Shown one piece after another: positions 8,023-14,837 of a DNA stretch of 17,912 nucleotides (its first letter is position 1; every line of letters begins with the position of its first letter). The stretch comes from an uncultured Oscillospiraceae bacterium (lineage in GTDB: Bacteria; Bacillota; Clostridia; Oscillospirales; Acutalibacteraceae), in assembly GCA_900546895.1 (NCBI GenBank), contig UREO01000017.1, positions 1-17,912 of the forward strand, written 5' to 3'. The notes beneath the pieces are model-generated. The model was not told the DNA's origin and did no database searches. It saw only the letters and a list, made by a program, of their open reading frames with translations. Both the position numbers and the translations under genes were made by a program.

Positions 8023-8817
8023 CTACATGTTGAAGCTGGACGCCAGCGTTTTGAACAGGAGTCCCCACCCGTCCACAAGCACAAAAAGCAGCAGCTTAAA
8101 CGGCAGCGAGATCATCGCCGGAGGAAGCATGATCATACCCATCGACATCAGCGTGCTTGCCACAATCATATCGATAATCAGGAAAGGAATAAAAAGCAGA
8201 AATCCAATTGTAAACGCCCGCTTCAATTCACTGGTCATAAACGCGGGAATGACTACCGTAATGGACAGCTCGTCGACCGACTTGACCTCCTTTGCTTTGG
8301 AAAGATTGATAAACAGGTTCAAATCCTCTTTTTTTGTCTGCTTAAGCATAAATTTTTTCATTGGGACAGCCGCCTTATGCAAGAACTCCTCCTGCGTGAT
8401 TTTCTGTTCCTTATAAGGCTGGTACGCCTGCGTATTCACTTCATTGAGCACGGGATTCATGATAAAGAGCGACAAAAACAGTGCGATTCCGATCAGCACC
8501 TGATTCGGGGGCGTCTGCTGCAACCCCAGTGCGTTGCGAAGAAAAGACAGAACAATGATAATTCTGGTAAAGCAGGTCGTCATAATCAGGATGGAAGGCG
8601 CAAGGGCAAGAACCGTAAACATTTCGATAATTTCCAGAGTGTCCATTCCTTTGCCGTTCACATCGACATTGACAGACGCCGCGGAGGCGCCGACCGGGAG
8701 CAGAAAAACCAGCACAAGAGAAATCGTAATCAGAATCAGAGCCTTTTTACTGACCTTACTTTTTTTCTTTTTTATCTTCGGAGTTTTCAGTTTTATCGGC
8801 TCTTCTGAATATTGCAT
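8023..8817 (-). CDS. fliP: Flagellar export gate protein FliP
   Basis: FliP forms the pentameric core of the export channel with FliQ and FliR. The 264-residue protein has a signal-peptide-like helix (about 26-47, ending VGASA), a periplasm-side loop and further membrane helices at about 62-80, 103-122, 183-222 and 235-260. The family signatures are present: CFTRIIIVLSFLRNALGLQQ with PPNQVLIGIALFL (about 82-115) and ELKRAFTIGFLLFIPFLIID (197-216). ATG 8817 is the only usable start; it lies inside fliO, overlaps it by 62 bases and has no strong ribosome site. It gives an unusually long Lys-rich stretch of about 25 residues before the signal helix. FliQ follows after 34 bases. Confidence 0.95.
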   Translation of the reverse strand: MQYSEEPIKLKTPKIKKKKSKVSKKALILITISLVLVFLLPVGASAASVNVDVNGKGMDTLEIIEMFTVLALAPSILIMTTCFTRIIIVLSFLRNALGLQQTPPNQVLIGIALFLSLFIMNPVLNEVNTQAYQPYKEQKITQEEFLHKAAVPMKKFMLKQTKKEDLNLFINLSKAKEVKSVDELSITVVIPAFMTSELKRAFTIGFLLFIPFLIIDMIVASTLMSMGMIMLPPAMISLPFKLLLFVLVDGWGLLFKTLASSFNM

Positions 8818-9199
8818 CGCCTATTTTCACATCCCATCTGCTTTTTAGCGTCGAATTCAAAACATTAAGAAAGGTATCCTTCTGCAAAGGTCCGGGGATG
8901 TTCAATTCCGCTTCATCCAATTCTTTCAGAATCTCAATATTGTCGTTTGCAAAACCCACCAAATAGTACCGTTTGCAGACCTCAATAATGACAAGCCCTT
9001 TGTCCTGTGTCAGGGCCACCCGCTCCAGCACCTTGATATTTCCCGATTTTGAAACGTTGCTGACCCTGTTTGCCATGAATCTGCTGAATGCATAGCAAAG
9101 GTACAGCACAAAAACAATCGCAGCCAGGGAAAACAGAAGCGGCAGGATATCTGAAAAAAAGCTGAGCAGCGGCCGAGCGCCCCAAGCAAAATTCAACAC
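8756..9199 (-). CDS. fliO: Flagellar biosynthesis protein FliO (FliZ of Bacillus)
   Basis: FliO is a membrane protein that helps assemble the FliP/Q/R export gate. The 147-residue protein has one membrane helix at about 15-37 (FSDILPLLFSLAAIVFVLYL), then a cytoplasmic domain with the conserved NIKVLERVALTQDKGLVIIEV and YYLVGFANDNIEIL segments, ending in a highly charged Asp/Glu/Lys tail. The start is either GTG 9199 (4 bases after GGAGG) or the next codon, TTG 9196 (7 bases). The last 62 bases overlap the start of fliP in another frame. FliO is poorly conserved in general, but position between cheY and fliP plus topology makes the call firm. Confidence 0.9.
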   Translation of the reverse strand: MLNFAWGARPLLSFFSDILPLLFSLAAIVFVLYLCYAFSRFMANRVSNVSKSGNIKVLERVALTQDKGLVIIEVCKRYYLVGFANDNIEILKELDEAELNIPGPLQKDTFLNVLNSTLKSRWDVKIGDAIFRRADKTENSEDKKEKK

Positions 9200-9229
9200 G
9201 GTTCCTCCTTTATTCAGCCGTCGTCGGCA

Positions 9230-9592
9230 TCACCCCAAAATACCGTTTACCGTTTTCATAATTCGGTCCGGCTTGAACGGCTTTACAATAAAGTCCTTTG
9301 CACCCAGCTTCAGGGCCTCGACCACCATTGCTTCCTGACCCATGGCGGAGCACATGACCACTTTGACGTTTGCGTCCAGTTCCTTTAAATGCTTCAAGGA
9401 TTCCAGACCGTCCATGACGGGCATTGTGATATCCATAAGAATCAGATCCGGCTTTTCAGCAGCGTAGACAGTAAGGGCCTTTTCTCCGTTTTCCGCTTCG
9501 ACAACCTCCGTATAGCCATTCTGCTGCAAAGTGTTTTTAATCATCATTCTCATAAAAGCCGCGTCGTCTACCAACATAATTTTCTTGCTCAT
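9230..9592 (-). CDS. cheY: Chemotaxis response regulator CheY
   Basis: This is a stand-alone receiver domain that carries the chemotaxis signal to the motor by binding FliM when phosphorylated. All key residues are present in the 120-residue chain: acidic pocket D9 and D10, phospho-acceptor D54 in LILMDITMPVMDG, switch residues S82 (in CSAMGQ) and F101, and K104 in IVKPF. There is no output domain. The ATG at 9592 follows AGGAGG by 7 bases. Its place between fliY and fliO is the usual Bacillota arrangement. It is the only chemotaxis signalling gene in the window; no cheA, cheW, cheB, cheC or cheD lies next to flhA or sigD, so its kinase must be encoded elsewhere. Confidence 0.96.
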   Translation of the reverse strand: MSKKIMLVDDAAFMRMMIKNTLQQNGYTEVVEAENGEKALTVYAAEKPDLILMDITMPVMDGLESLKHLKELDANVKVVMCSAMGQEAMVVEALKLGAKDFIVKPFKPDRIMKTVNGILG

Positions 9593-9626
9593 TTCTGTTC
9601 CTCCTAAAATTACACCTAACGGCGTT

Positions 9627-10730
9627 TTATATTAATTTCATTATTTCATTATTGCTTAGCACTTCTGTAATTCTCACACCATAAAAATCGTCGACCACAA
9701 CGACATCTCCTTTGGCGATCGGCTTGCCGTTCACGAAGATATCTACCTGAGAACCGGCTTGCTTATCCAGTTCCACAATCGTTCCCGAAGTGAAATCCAG
9801 GATATCTTTAATGGGCTTTCTGATCCGGCCAATTTCTACGGTAATTTGAAGAGGGACGGACATAATCATGTTCAGGTTACTGCTTTGATCGCTGGTAAGA
9901 ATCGAATCGGCTTCGTCAAAGCTTTGATAGGACATTCTTCCCACATTGTAATTCTGCTGATAGCCCGGCTGCGGTTCCGGTTTTGCAGCGGGAACCGGCG
10001 CCGCCGTCTGTGCCGGCTCCGGCTTTCTCGGTGCCGCCGGCGGATGGGGGGCGATGGGTGCTGCCGGCTGCGGGGCAGGCACCGGCTGCCGCTGCGCCGG
10101 CTGCGGGCGCTTTTCCTCCGGGGCCGGCGAACCGAAGCTAAAGGAGGAAATAATTTCTTTCGCGAGGTTGACTGTCATTAAGCTGATAAATTCACTGTTG
10201 ACCAGGTCCCCGATCATCAGATTGAATTTAACGGCAACAACCAGTTCATCGCTGTTAAAATATTTGCTTTTAAACTGTTCGGAATTATCAATCTGAAAGG
10301 AATTCGGCGGGGAAATATTGATCGCCATGTTCAGAAATTGGGAAAGCGCGGTGGCGGATGCGCCCATCATCAGATTCATTACTTCACAAATAGCTCCGAT
10401 ACTCATCTCATCCATGACGAATTCCTGATCGGAATAATCGGTATGAAGCAGAAGCCCCACTATTACCTTTACATCCGACTCTTTCAAAATCAGGATGTTT
10501 TTTCCGCTCAGGCCGCTGACATAATTGATTTCGACCGCAACGGCCGGCTCCATGGATTCAAAATGAACCTCAGAGGAAGCCTGTATTTCAACATGCGGCG
10601 TCGTAATATTGACCCTCTGTTCCAGCATTTCCGAAACGGAAGTCGCAGACGAACCTAAACTGATATTCAGTATCTCCCCTATTGCATCAATTTCCATAGG
10701 AGAAAAAGTTTCTTCATTATTCGGCTCCAT
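9627..10730 (-). CDS. fliY: Flagellar motor switch phosphatase FliY
   Basis: FliY replaces FliN in the C-ring of many Bacillota and dephosphorylates CheY-P at the switch. From ATG 10730 (4 bases after AAAGGTGAT) it has 367 residues; a GTG three codons earlier is less likely. The N-terminal CheC-like domain (about 8-200) has both phosphatase helices: EIDAIGEILN with E19 and N22, and IGAICEVMN with E116 and N119. Both active-site pairs are intact, so activity at two sites is expected. Residues about 202-257 are a Pro/Ala/Gln-rich linker. Residues about 290-365 are the SpoA/FliN domain with SVPLQITVEIGR, DILDFTSGTIVELDK, DIFVNGKPIAKGDVVV and GVRITEV. CheY, its substrate, is the next gene, 34 bases on. 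Confidence 0.95.
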   Translation of the reverse strand: MEPNNEETFSPMEIDAIGEILNISLGSSATSVSEMLEQRVNITTPHVEIQASSEVHFESMEPAVAVEINYVSGLSGKNILILKESDVKVIVGLLLHTDYSDQEFVMDEMSIGAICEVMNLMMGASATALSQFLNMAINISPPNSFQIDNSEQFKSKYFNSDELVVAVKFNLMIGDLVNSEFISLMTVNLAKEIISSFSFGSPAPEEKRPQPAQRQPVPAPQPAAPIAPHPPAAPRKPEPAQTAAPVPAAKPEPQPGYQQNYNVGRMSYQSFDEADSILTSDQSSNLNMIMSVPLQITVEIGRIRKPIKDILDFTSGTIVELDKQAGSQVDIFVNGKPIAKGDVVVVDDFYGVRITEVLSNNEIMKLI

Positions 10731-10749
10731 AGAAATCACCTTTCATCGT

Positions 10750-11748
10750 TTATTGCAGAGATTTGTCAATTTTAACTGCGTATTTTTTCTTTTTGGTTCC
10801 TATTACGCCGGTAAACCACGGCAAATTCTCCACTTCCAGAACAATAGAATCTTTATTTACCTGAGTATTGAGAGGAATAACATCGCCAACCTGCAGATTC
10901 AGCAATTCTCTCAGGCTGATTTCCGTTTTGCCTAATATTGCACACACTGACAGCGGAGAGCTTTTCAACCCATGCATAATTGCCGACTTACGCTGCTGCT
11001 CCACCACGGGGTCGTCTTTTTTGGGTGACTTGACATACTTGGAATTGAAAAAGCGAAAGACTTCTTCCAACGAGGAAGCAGGCAAACAGATATTCATATT
11101 TCCCTTCAGATTTTCAATCGTTATTTCGATCGCTACAATCGCAACCGCCTCATCCGGCTGTATGAGCTGAATTAACCGGGAATTGGTTTCAATCATATCC
11201 AGAGTATGATCGATTGCCATATAATTGTTCCACGCATTATTCAAGAGAGGAGAAACCTGTTTAAACAGATATTCCAGCAGAGAAAGCTCAATATCCGTAT
11301 AATCTCTTTCAATTTCATAGCCCGTTCCATTGCCGCCAAGCATACGGTCCATGATGGAGAAAGACATTGGACGTGACAGCTCGATCATAACCTGCTTATC
11401 GTCTATTTTATTTTCGGCATTGTGCATTCCGAAGATGGCGACCAATACGGAATCACCCAAAGCATTGTTGAACTCCCGATACTCTTCCTCTTCGACTTGC
11501 AGGATTTCCATTTGACAGGTCGACCGGAGCATTCCGCCAAGCTGAAGGCTGAACATCCTCGAAAAATTATCGAAAACATTATCCAAAAGCTTCAGCTGTT
11601 CCCTTGTGAATTTTTTAGGCGACATGAAGTCGTACTCTTTCACCTTGGAAGCCGTCGTTTGTTCTTCTATTTCATTAAAATTAACATGACCACTCTGCAA
11701 ATTGCCCAACAATTCATCAATTTGCTTCTGTGATAATACTTCTGCCAT
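10750..11748 (-). CDS. fliM: Flagellar motor switch protein FliM
   Basis: FliM is the middle ring protein of the rotor switch and receives phosphorylated CheY. The 332-residue form starts at ATG 11748 behind GGGAGG; the frame runs 8 codons further up, but MAEVLSQKQIDELLGNL is the conserved N-terminus, where LSQxxIDxLL is the CheY-binding helix. Residues about 40-235 form the CheC-like middle domain, including KFTREQLKLL, TCQMEI and the GGNGTG loop (138-143) that contacts FliG. Residues about 255-332 are the SpoA (FliN-like) domain with LSVCAILGKTEISLRELLNLQVGDVI. It sits directly before fliY, its partner in the C-ring, with 19 bases between stop and start. FliG lies outside the window, presumably upstream with fliF and fliH. 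Confidence 0.96.
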   Translation of the reverse strand: MAEVLSQKQIDELLGNLQSGHVNFNEIEEQTTASKVKEYDFMSPKKFTREQLKLLDNVFDNFSRMFSLQLGGMLRSTCQMEILQVEEEEYREFNNALGDSVLVAIFGMHNAENKIDDKQVMIELSRPMSFSIMDRMLGGNGTGYEIERDYTDIELSLLEYLFKQVSPLLNNAWNNYMAIDHTLDMIETNSRLIQLIQPDEAVAIVAIEITIENLKGNMNICLPASSLEEVFRFFNSKYVKSPKKDDPVVEQQRKSAIMHGLKSSPLSVCAILGKTEISLRELLNLQVGDVIPLNTQVNKDSIVLEVENLPWFTGVIGTKKKKYAVKIDKSLQ

Positions 11749-11806
11749 AAGACCTCCCATTCCCCGCACCACAAGGCATGCGGAAAATTTAATACTGTCA
11801 AGCTAA

Positions 11807-12664
11807 TCATTTGCTGCTCACAGCACCTTTCCTGTCAGCAGACTCAATATCCTTATAAACCTCATCCAAAACGGAACTGACCTTCCCCGCTTTGGAAATA
11901 TAAATTTCGACCCTTCTGTTTTTTGCCCGGGTGGCTTCCGTCCCGTCATGCGGTACGATCGGCCGGTATTCTCCGTAGCCCTCTGAAACCATTTTGCCCG
12001 GGTCTATTATATTTTTCAACTGGACATACAGCAAAACATTTTTTGCTCTGTCGGATGACAAAGCGCGGTCAAAAGCCTGTGCGGTGGTAGTGGTTGAGTC
12101 ACCCACGCGGGCGGTATGGCCGTAGAAACGGATTTCGCCGATCTGATCCGGAATATTTTTAATTCCGTCACAGACAAAGTCCAGGATTTTTTTCCCATCG
12201 TCTCGCAGTTCAGAGCTGTCTCCGTTAAAAAAGATGCTGTTCTGAAAAGTCAAAAAGGTGTAATTTTCATCTTTATGTACCTGCACGGAATCCTGCAGGC
12301 CATTTTCATGGACATAATCATTTAAGTATTTGTACAGACTGTCAAAGTCCGTGACCCGATCGCTTCCATCCCCGCTGTCGGCTTCTTCCCCCTGTCCGGC
12401 CTCGGAATTCATACTGCTGGTATCGGCATCAAAATAGGCGCCGCTGTCGGGATTCAGATCATCTGACTGTATGGCCTGTTCCATAGTCGCGGTCGCCTGC
12501 TTATTGGTAGAGAAAGCTTTTACAAGCTTCTGCCACTTGGTAGCATCCATGGTCGACATGGCAAACAGCATCACAAAAAAAGTCAGCAGCAGTGTTACCA
12601 TGTCCGCATACGTATCCAACCAGTTCGGGCCGCCGCCGCCGGGATCCGCTTTTTTTCTGGCCAT
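11807..12664 (-). CDS. motB: Motor stator protein MotB
   Basis: MotB anchors the stator to peptidoglycan and carries the ion-binding aspartate. From ATG 12664 (8 bases after GGGGTG) it has 285 residues; a GTG nine bases further upstream is less well placed. A short basic start leads into one membrane helix with the motif WLDTYADMVTLLLTFFVMLF (15-34), in which D21 is the expected ion-binding residue. A plug-like stretch follows, then a Ser/Asp/Glu-rich linker (about 66-103), then the OmpA-like peptidoglycan-binding domain (about 130-258) with FYGHTARVGDS, LSSDRAKNV, GYGEYRPIVPHDGT and AKNRRVEI. It follows motA after 52 bases and belongs with it in one stator complex. FliM comes next after 58 bases, with no fliL in between. 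Confidence 0.95.
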   Translation of the reverse strand: MARKKADPGGGGPNWLDTYADMVTLLLTFFVMLFAMSTMDATKWQKLVKAFSTNKQATATMEQAIQSDDLNPDSGAYFDADTSSMNSEAGQGEEADSGDGSDRVTDFDSLYKYLNDYVHENGLQDSVQVHKDENYTFLTFQNSIFFNGDSSELRDDGKKILDFVCDGIKNIPDQIGEIRFYGHTARVGDSTTTTAQAFDRALSSDRAKNVLLYVQLKNIIDPGKMVSEGYGEYRPIVPHDGTEATRAKNRRVEIYISKAGKVSSVLDEVYKDIESADRKGAVSSK

Positions 12665-12725
12665 TTTTTTCACACCCCGCTTTATATAATAAGCTGCAAC
12701 TCAGCTCCGATTTTTCTAAACAAGA

Positions 12726-13595
12726 TTACTTTTTCTTACGCCTTGATTTCTTTTCTTTCGGTGTGCTGGGCTCGCTTTGGGGAGAAGCCTGCCCTCTGCC
12801 GCCGGCTTCCATTCTCTTCTTTTCGCATATGTAAGCGTTCAGTCTTTCTTCAATATGTTTCGGGTTATCCCCCGCCTGAATCGCCATAACGCCTTCCACA
12901 ACAATTTCCTTACACACCATTTCTTCATCATGACGCATATGCAGCTTGTGGGCCAACGGCGTCAATAACAGATTGGACATCATAGACCCGTAGAAAGTGG
13001 TCACCAGTGCCGTAGACATGCCCTGCGCCATTTTTGTCGCGCCGCCGTCCGCATTCATATCCATATTGGCGAGCATATTAATCAATCCGATTAAGGTACC
13101 GATCATACCGAATGCCGGACCAAAGGTAGAAAACTTTTCGTAAAACTGCCATGCATGGGAATGGCGATCCTCCAGCCCGTCCAGTTCATCGTCCAGGATT
13201 TCCTTTACCTTCACCGGGTCAATGGCATCGACGATCAGCATCATACTGTTTTTTAGGAACGGGTCCTGCTCCTGATTTGCCTTATCTTCCAGAGAAAGCA
13301 GGCCCTTTCTTCTGGCTTCCTGCGCGTAGTCCACAATCGTATCGATGTACTGCTTCGGATCGTACCTGTTCCGTGAAACAACGATTTTCATATGCTTCGG
13401 AATGTCTTTGAAATAAGCAATTGGAAATGCAATGACGGTAGCGGCAATCGCACCGCCAAAAGTAATTGCCATGCTTGGTACGTCGATGAAATTCATGATG
13501 GTGGACCAGACAACTCCTGCGGAGGGATCGAAAACAATTCCGAAAATAACCAATCCAAGGCCGGCGATCAGCCCTATGATACTGGTAAAATCCAC
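12726..13595 (-). CDS. motA: Motor stator protein MotA
   Basis: MotA forms the membrane ring of the ion-driven stator that pushes on the rotor. I place the start at GTG 13595, 7 bases after AAGGGAG, giving 289 residues beginning (M)DFTSIIGLIAGLGLV, as in the family; a frame extension to ATG 13622 has no good ribosome site. Membrane segments lie at about 3-20, 33-61, 155-175 and 192-213. The cytoplasmic loop carries the charged pair R95 and E103 in EARRKGLLSLED (numbered from the GTG), equivalent to the torque residues R90 and E98 of E. coli. The two conserved prolines are in FGPAFGMIGT (P160) and LLLTPLAHKL (P213). The last 30 residues form a strongly basic Pro/Ser/Lys/Arg tail. MotB follows after 52 bases. 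Sequence alone does not settle whether protons or sodium ions are used. Confidence 0.95.
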   Translation of the reverse strand: MDFTSIIGLIAGLGLVIFGIVFDPSAGVVWSTIMNFIDVPSMAITFGGAIAATVIAFPIAYFKDIPKHMKIVVSRNRYDPKQYIDTIVDYAQEARRKGLLSLEDKANQEQDPFLKNSMMLIVDAIDPVKVKEILDDELDGLEDRHSHAWQFYEKFSTFGPAFGMIGTLIGLINMLANMDMNADGGATKMAQGMSTALVTTFYGSMMSNLLLTPLAHKLHMRHDEEMVCKEIVVEGVMAIQAGDNPKHIEERLNAYICEKKRMEAGGRGQASPQSEPSTPKEKKSRRKKK

Positions 13596-13648
13596 ATAAA
13601 CACTCCCTTGGTAAAGACCCATATTACGGTATCCGTTATCAAATTCAT

Positions 13649-13846
13649 TTATAATCTAATCGTATTCTGAAATATCTGCCGATTGTACTGAATGATTTTA
13701 TCGATGATATCCTGTCTTTCCTCCGCGACAAGAAAATATTTTCCCGTGGTCAAAGTGATTTTTGTTTCCGGTATATTTTCTATGGTTTCAATCAGATTCG
13801 TGTTCAAAGCAAACGAAACCCCATTTAAGCTGGTTAAATTTATCAT
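13649..13846 (-). CDS. flbD: Flagellar protein FlbD/SwrD family
   Basis: This small 65-residue cytoplasmic protein belongs to the FlbD family, called SwrD (formerly YlzI) in Bacillus subtilis. There it is needed for swarming and is reported to raise flagellar motor power through the stators. The family pattern is plain: start MINLTSLNG, then FALNTNLIETIENIPETKITLTTGK in two pieces (N-x-x-L-I-E and P-x-T-x-I-x-L-x-x-G-K), then YxVxE and a C-terminal helix. The ATG at 13846 lies 7 bases after AAGGAG. It is followed within 54 bases by motA-motB, so the gene order itself ties it to the stator. It is not the unrelated Caulobacter transcription factor also called FlbD. The 72-base gap upstream contains the flgE-flbD hairpin. 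Confidence 0.9.
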   Translation of the reverse strand: MINLTSLNGVSFALNTNLIETIENIPETKITLTTGKYFLVAEERQDIIDKIIQYNRQIFQNTIRL

Positions 13847-13868
13847 CTCAATTCTCCTTTTTTAACTA

Positions 13869-13911
13869 ACTGACCGTTTCTGAGGCCGCAGTTGACCTCA
13901 GAAACGGCAGT
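13869..13911 (-). repeat. Strong intra-operon hairpin between flgE and flbD
   Basis: A perfect 12-base-pair stem (13874-13885 pairs with 13896-13907) with a 10-base loop is extended by four more pairs across a single bulged base (13869-13872 with 13908-13911). It starts 8 bases after the flgE TAA. In the transcript the 3' side reads UAGUUAAAAAAGGAG, with no U-run, so it is not an intrinsic terminator for this strand. It leads straight into the flbD ribosome site. Likely roles are protecting the flgE message from 3' exonucleases or partial attenuation. On the opposite strand it is followed by a moderately T-rich stretch and could stop antisense transcripts. Confidence 0.75.
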
Positions 13912-13918
13912 CATTTAA

Positions 13919-14755
13919 TTATCTTTTTAAATTGACGAGATCCTCAAGCATTTCATCGCTGACCGTGATGATTTTTGAGTTCGCCTGAAATCCGCGCTCA
14001 GTAATGATCATCTGTGAAAACTCATTCGCCAGGTCTACATTGGAGGATTCCAACGCGCTGGTGACCAAAGCACCTGTCTCCCCACTGCCTGGCGCATAAT
14101 ATGTAATCGGATGATCGGTGGTGTCCACATTGCTGACCGCTTTGTAATAAGAGCCACCCTGTTGTGTGAGTCCGGCGGGATTTGGAATACTGGCAATTGC
14201 AATTGTGCCGAGTATTTCCACGGTACCACCTTTTTCACCGCTGATTTTACCGTCACCACCGATGGTGATATTTTTATATTCACCGTAATCCGCACAATTA
14301 ATTGCTTCCGGCTTCGTAGAACTAAGCTCAGCACCCTTGGTTGCTCCACAAATAATTCTTTTATTGCCGTCTACCAAGTTTCCATCACCATCGAACCCAA
14401 ACGATCCCACACGGGTATAAAGGTAACCTGAGTCGCCGTCTTTTACCACAAAATAACCCTCTCCGTCAATATAACAGTCCTTATTCTTTCCTGTTGTTGC
14501 CATACCGGAGCGGGAAGTATTCACATCCACGGATGCTGCAGAAGCGCCGTAACCAATCTGGGAAGGATTCACACCACCCGAATTTCCAGAAGCATTAGAA
14601 GAGCCTGCTAAAGCCTGATAATAAACGTCGCGGTAGATCGTACTAGAAGACTTAAATCCGTAGGTATTGACGTTGGCGATATTGTTGCCGATGACGTCCA
14701 TACCGGTCTGGTATGCTTTTAATCCGGCTACTCCGGAAAACAATGATCTCATCAT
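13919..14755 (-). CDS. flgE: Flagellar hook protein FlgE
   Basis: FlgE is the structural subunit of the hook, the flexible joint outside the cell between rod and filament. The protein has 278 residues from ATG 14755 (a second ATG follows at once). This matches short Bacillota hook proteins rather than the roughly 400-residue enterobacterial form. The N-terminal rod-type motif (GLKAYQTGMDVIGNNIANVNT, about 11-31, then YGFK), a central YFVVKDGDSGYLYTRVGSF strand region (about 101-119) and the C-terminal helix with SNVDLANEFSQMI and RGFQANSKII (about 238-263) are typical of axial proteins. The open frame extends 18 residues further upstream, but that stretch lacks family similarity. The GAGAGAGAT stretch just before 14755 is a weak ribosome site. 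Three cysteines (about 94, 136 and 154) are unusual for an exposed axial protein. A strong hairpin lies right after the stop codon. FlgG is less likely given the flgD neighbourhood. Confidence 0.9.
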   Translation of the reverse strand: MMRSLFSGVAGLKAYQTGMDVIGNNIANVNTYGFKSSSTIYRDVYYQALAGSSNASGNSGGVNPSQIGYGASAASVDVNTSRSGMATTGKNKDCYIDGEGYFVVKDGDSGYLYTRVGSFGFDGDGNLVDGNKRIICGATKGAELSSTKPEAINCADYGEYKNITIGGDGKISGEKGGTVEILGTIAIASIPNPAGLTQQGGSYYKAVSNVDTTDHPITYYAPGSGETGALVTSALESSNVDLANEFSQMIITERGFQANSKIITVSDEMLEDLVNLKR

Positions 14756-14789
14756 AAGTTTGATCTCTCTCTTTCTTTTTGAAACCGCA

Positions 14790-14815
14790 TGAGCTTCTCT
14801 GTCAGTCAAAGCTCA
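14790..14815 (-). repeat. Inverted repeat in the flgE leader
   Basis: Seven-base arms TGAGCTT and AAGCTCA (14790-14796 and 14809-14815) with a 12-base loop lie in the 82-base gap upstream of flgE, 35 bases before its ATG. The minus-strand RNA could form a short hairpin. It is not followed by a U-run, so it is not a terminator. It could affect flgE translation or mRNA processing, or be incidental. Confidence 0.4.
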
Positions 14816-14837
14816 ATAACTTCCTCAAGAGGTCCAG

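Noticed and set aside
8793..8802. SigD-type -10 (GCCGATAA) within fliO
   Set aside because: No TAAA-like -35 lies about 15 bases upstream, and the match falls inside coding sequence.
7879..8808. Plus-strand open frame of 309 codons
   Set aside because: It mirrors fliP and part of fliQ. The product is dominated by His, Arg, Lys and Gln, as expected from antisense of hydrophobic codons.
11768..11801. Possible promoter (TTGACA) upstream of fliM
   Set aside because: The -35 hexamer is perfect, but no -10 box lies 16-18 bases downstream (TGCCTT at 17), and the site is within a tightly packed operon.
12692..12706. Small inverted repeat in the motA-motB gap as a terminator
   Set aside because: The stem is only five pairs (AGCTG/CAGCT) and is followed by a mixed A/T run, too weak for an intrinsic terminator inside an operon.
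14756..14809. Upstream extension of flgE by 18 codons
   Set aside because: The extension is charged and unlike any axial protein start; MMRSLFSGVAGL is the conserved beginning.
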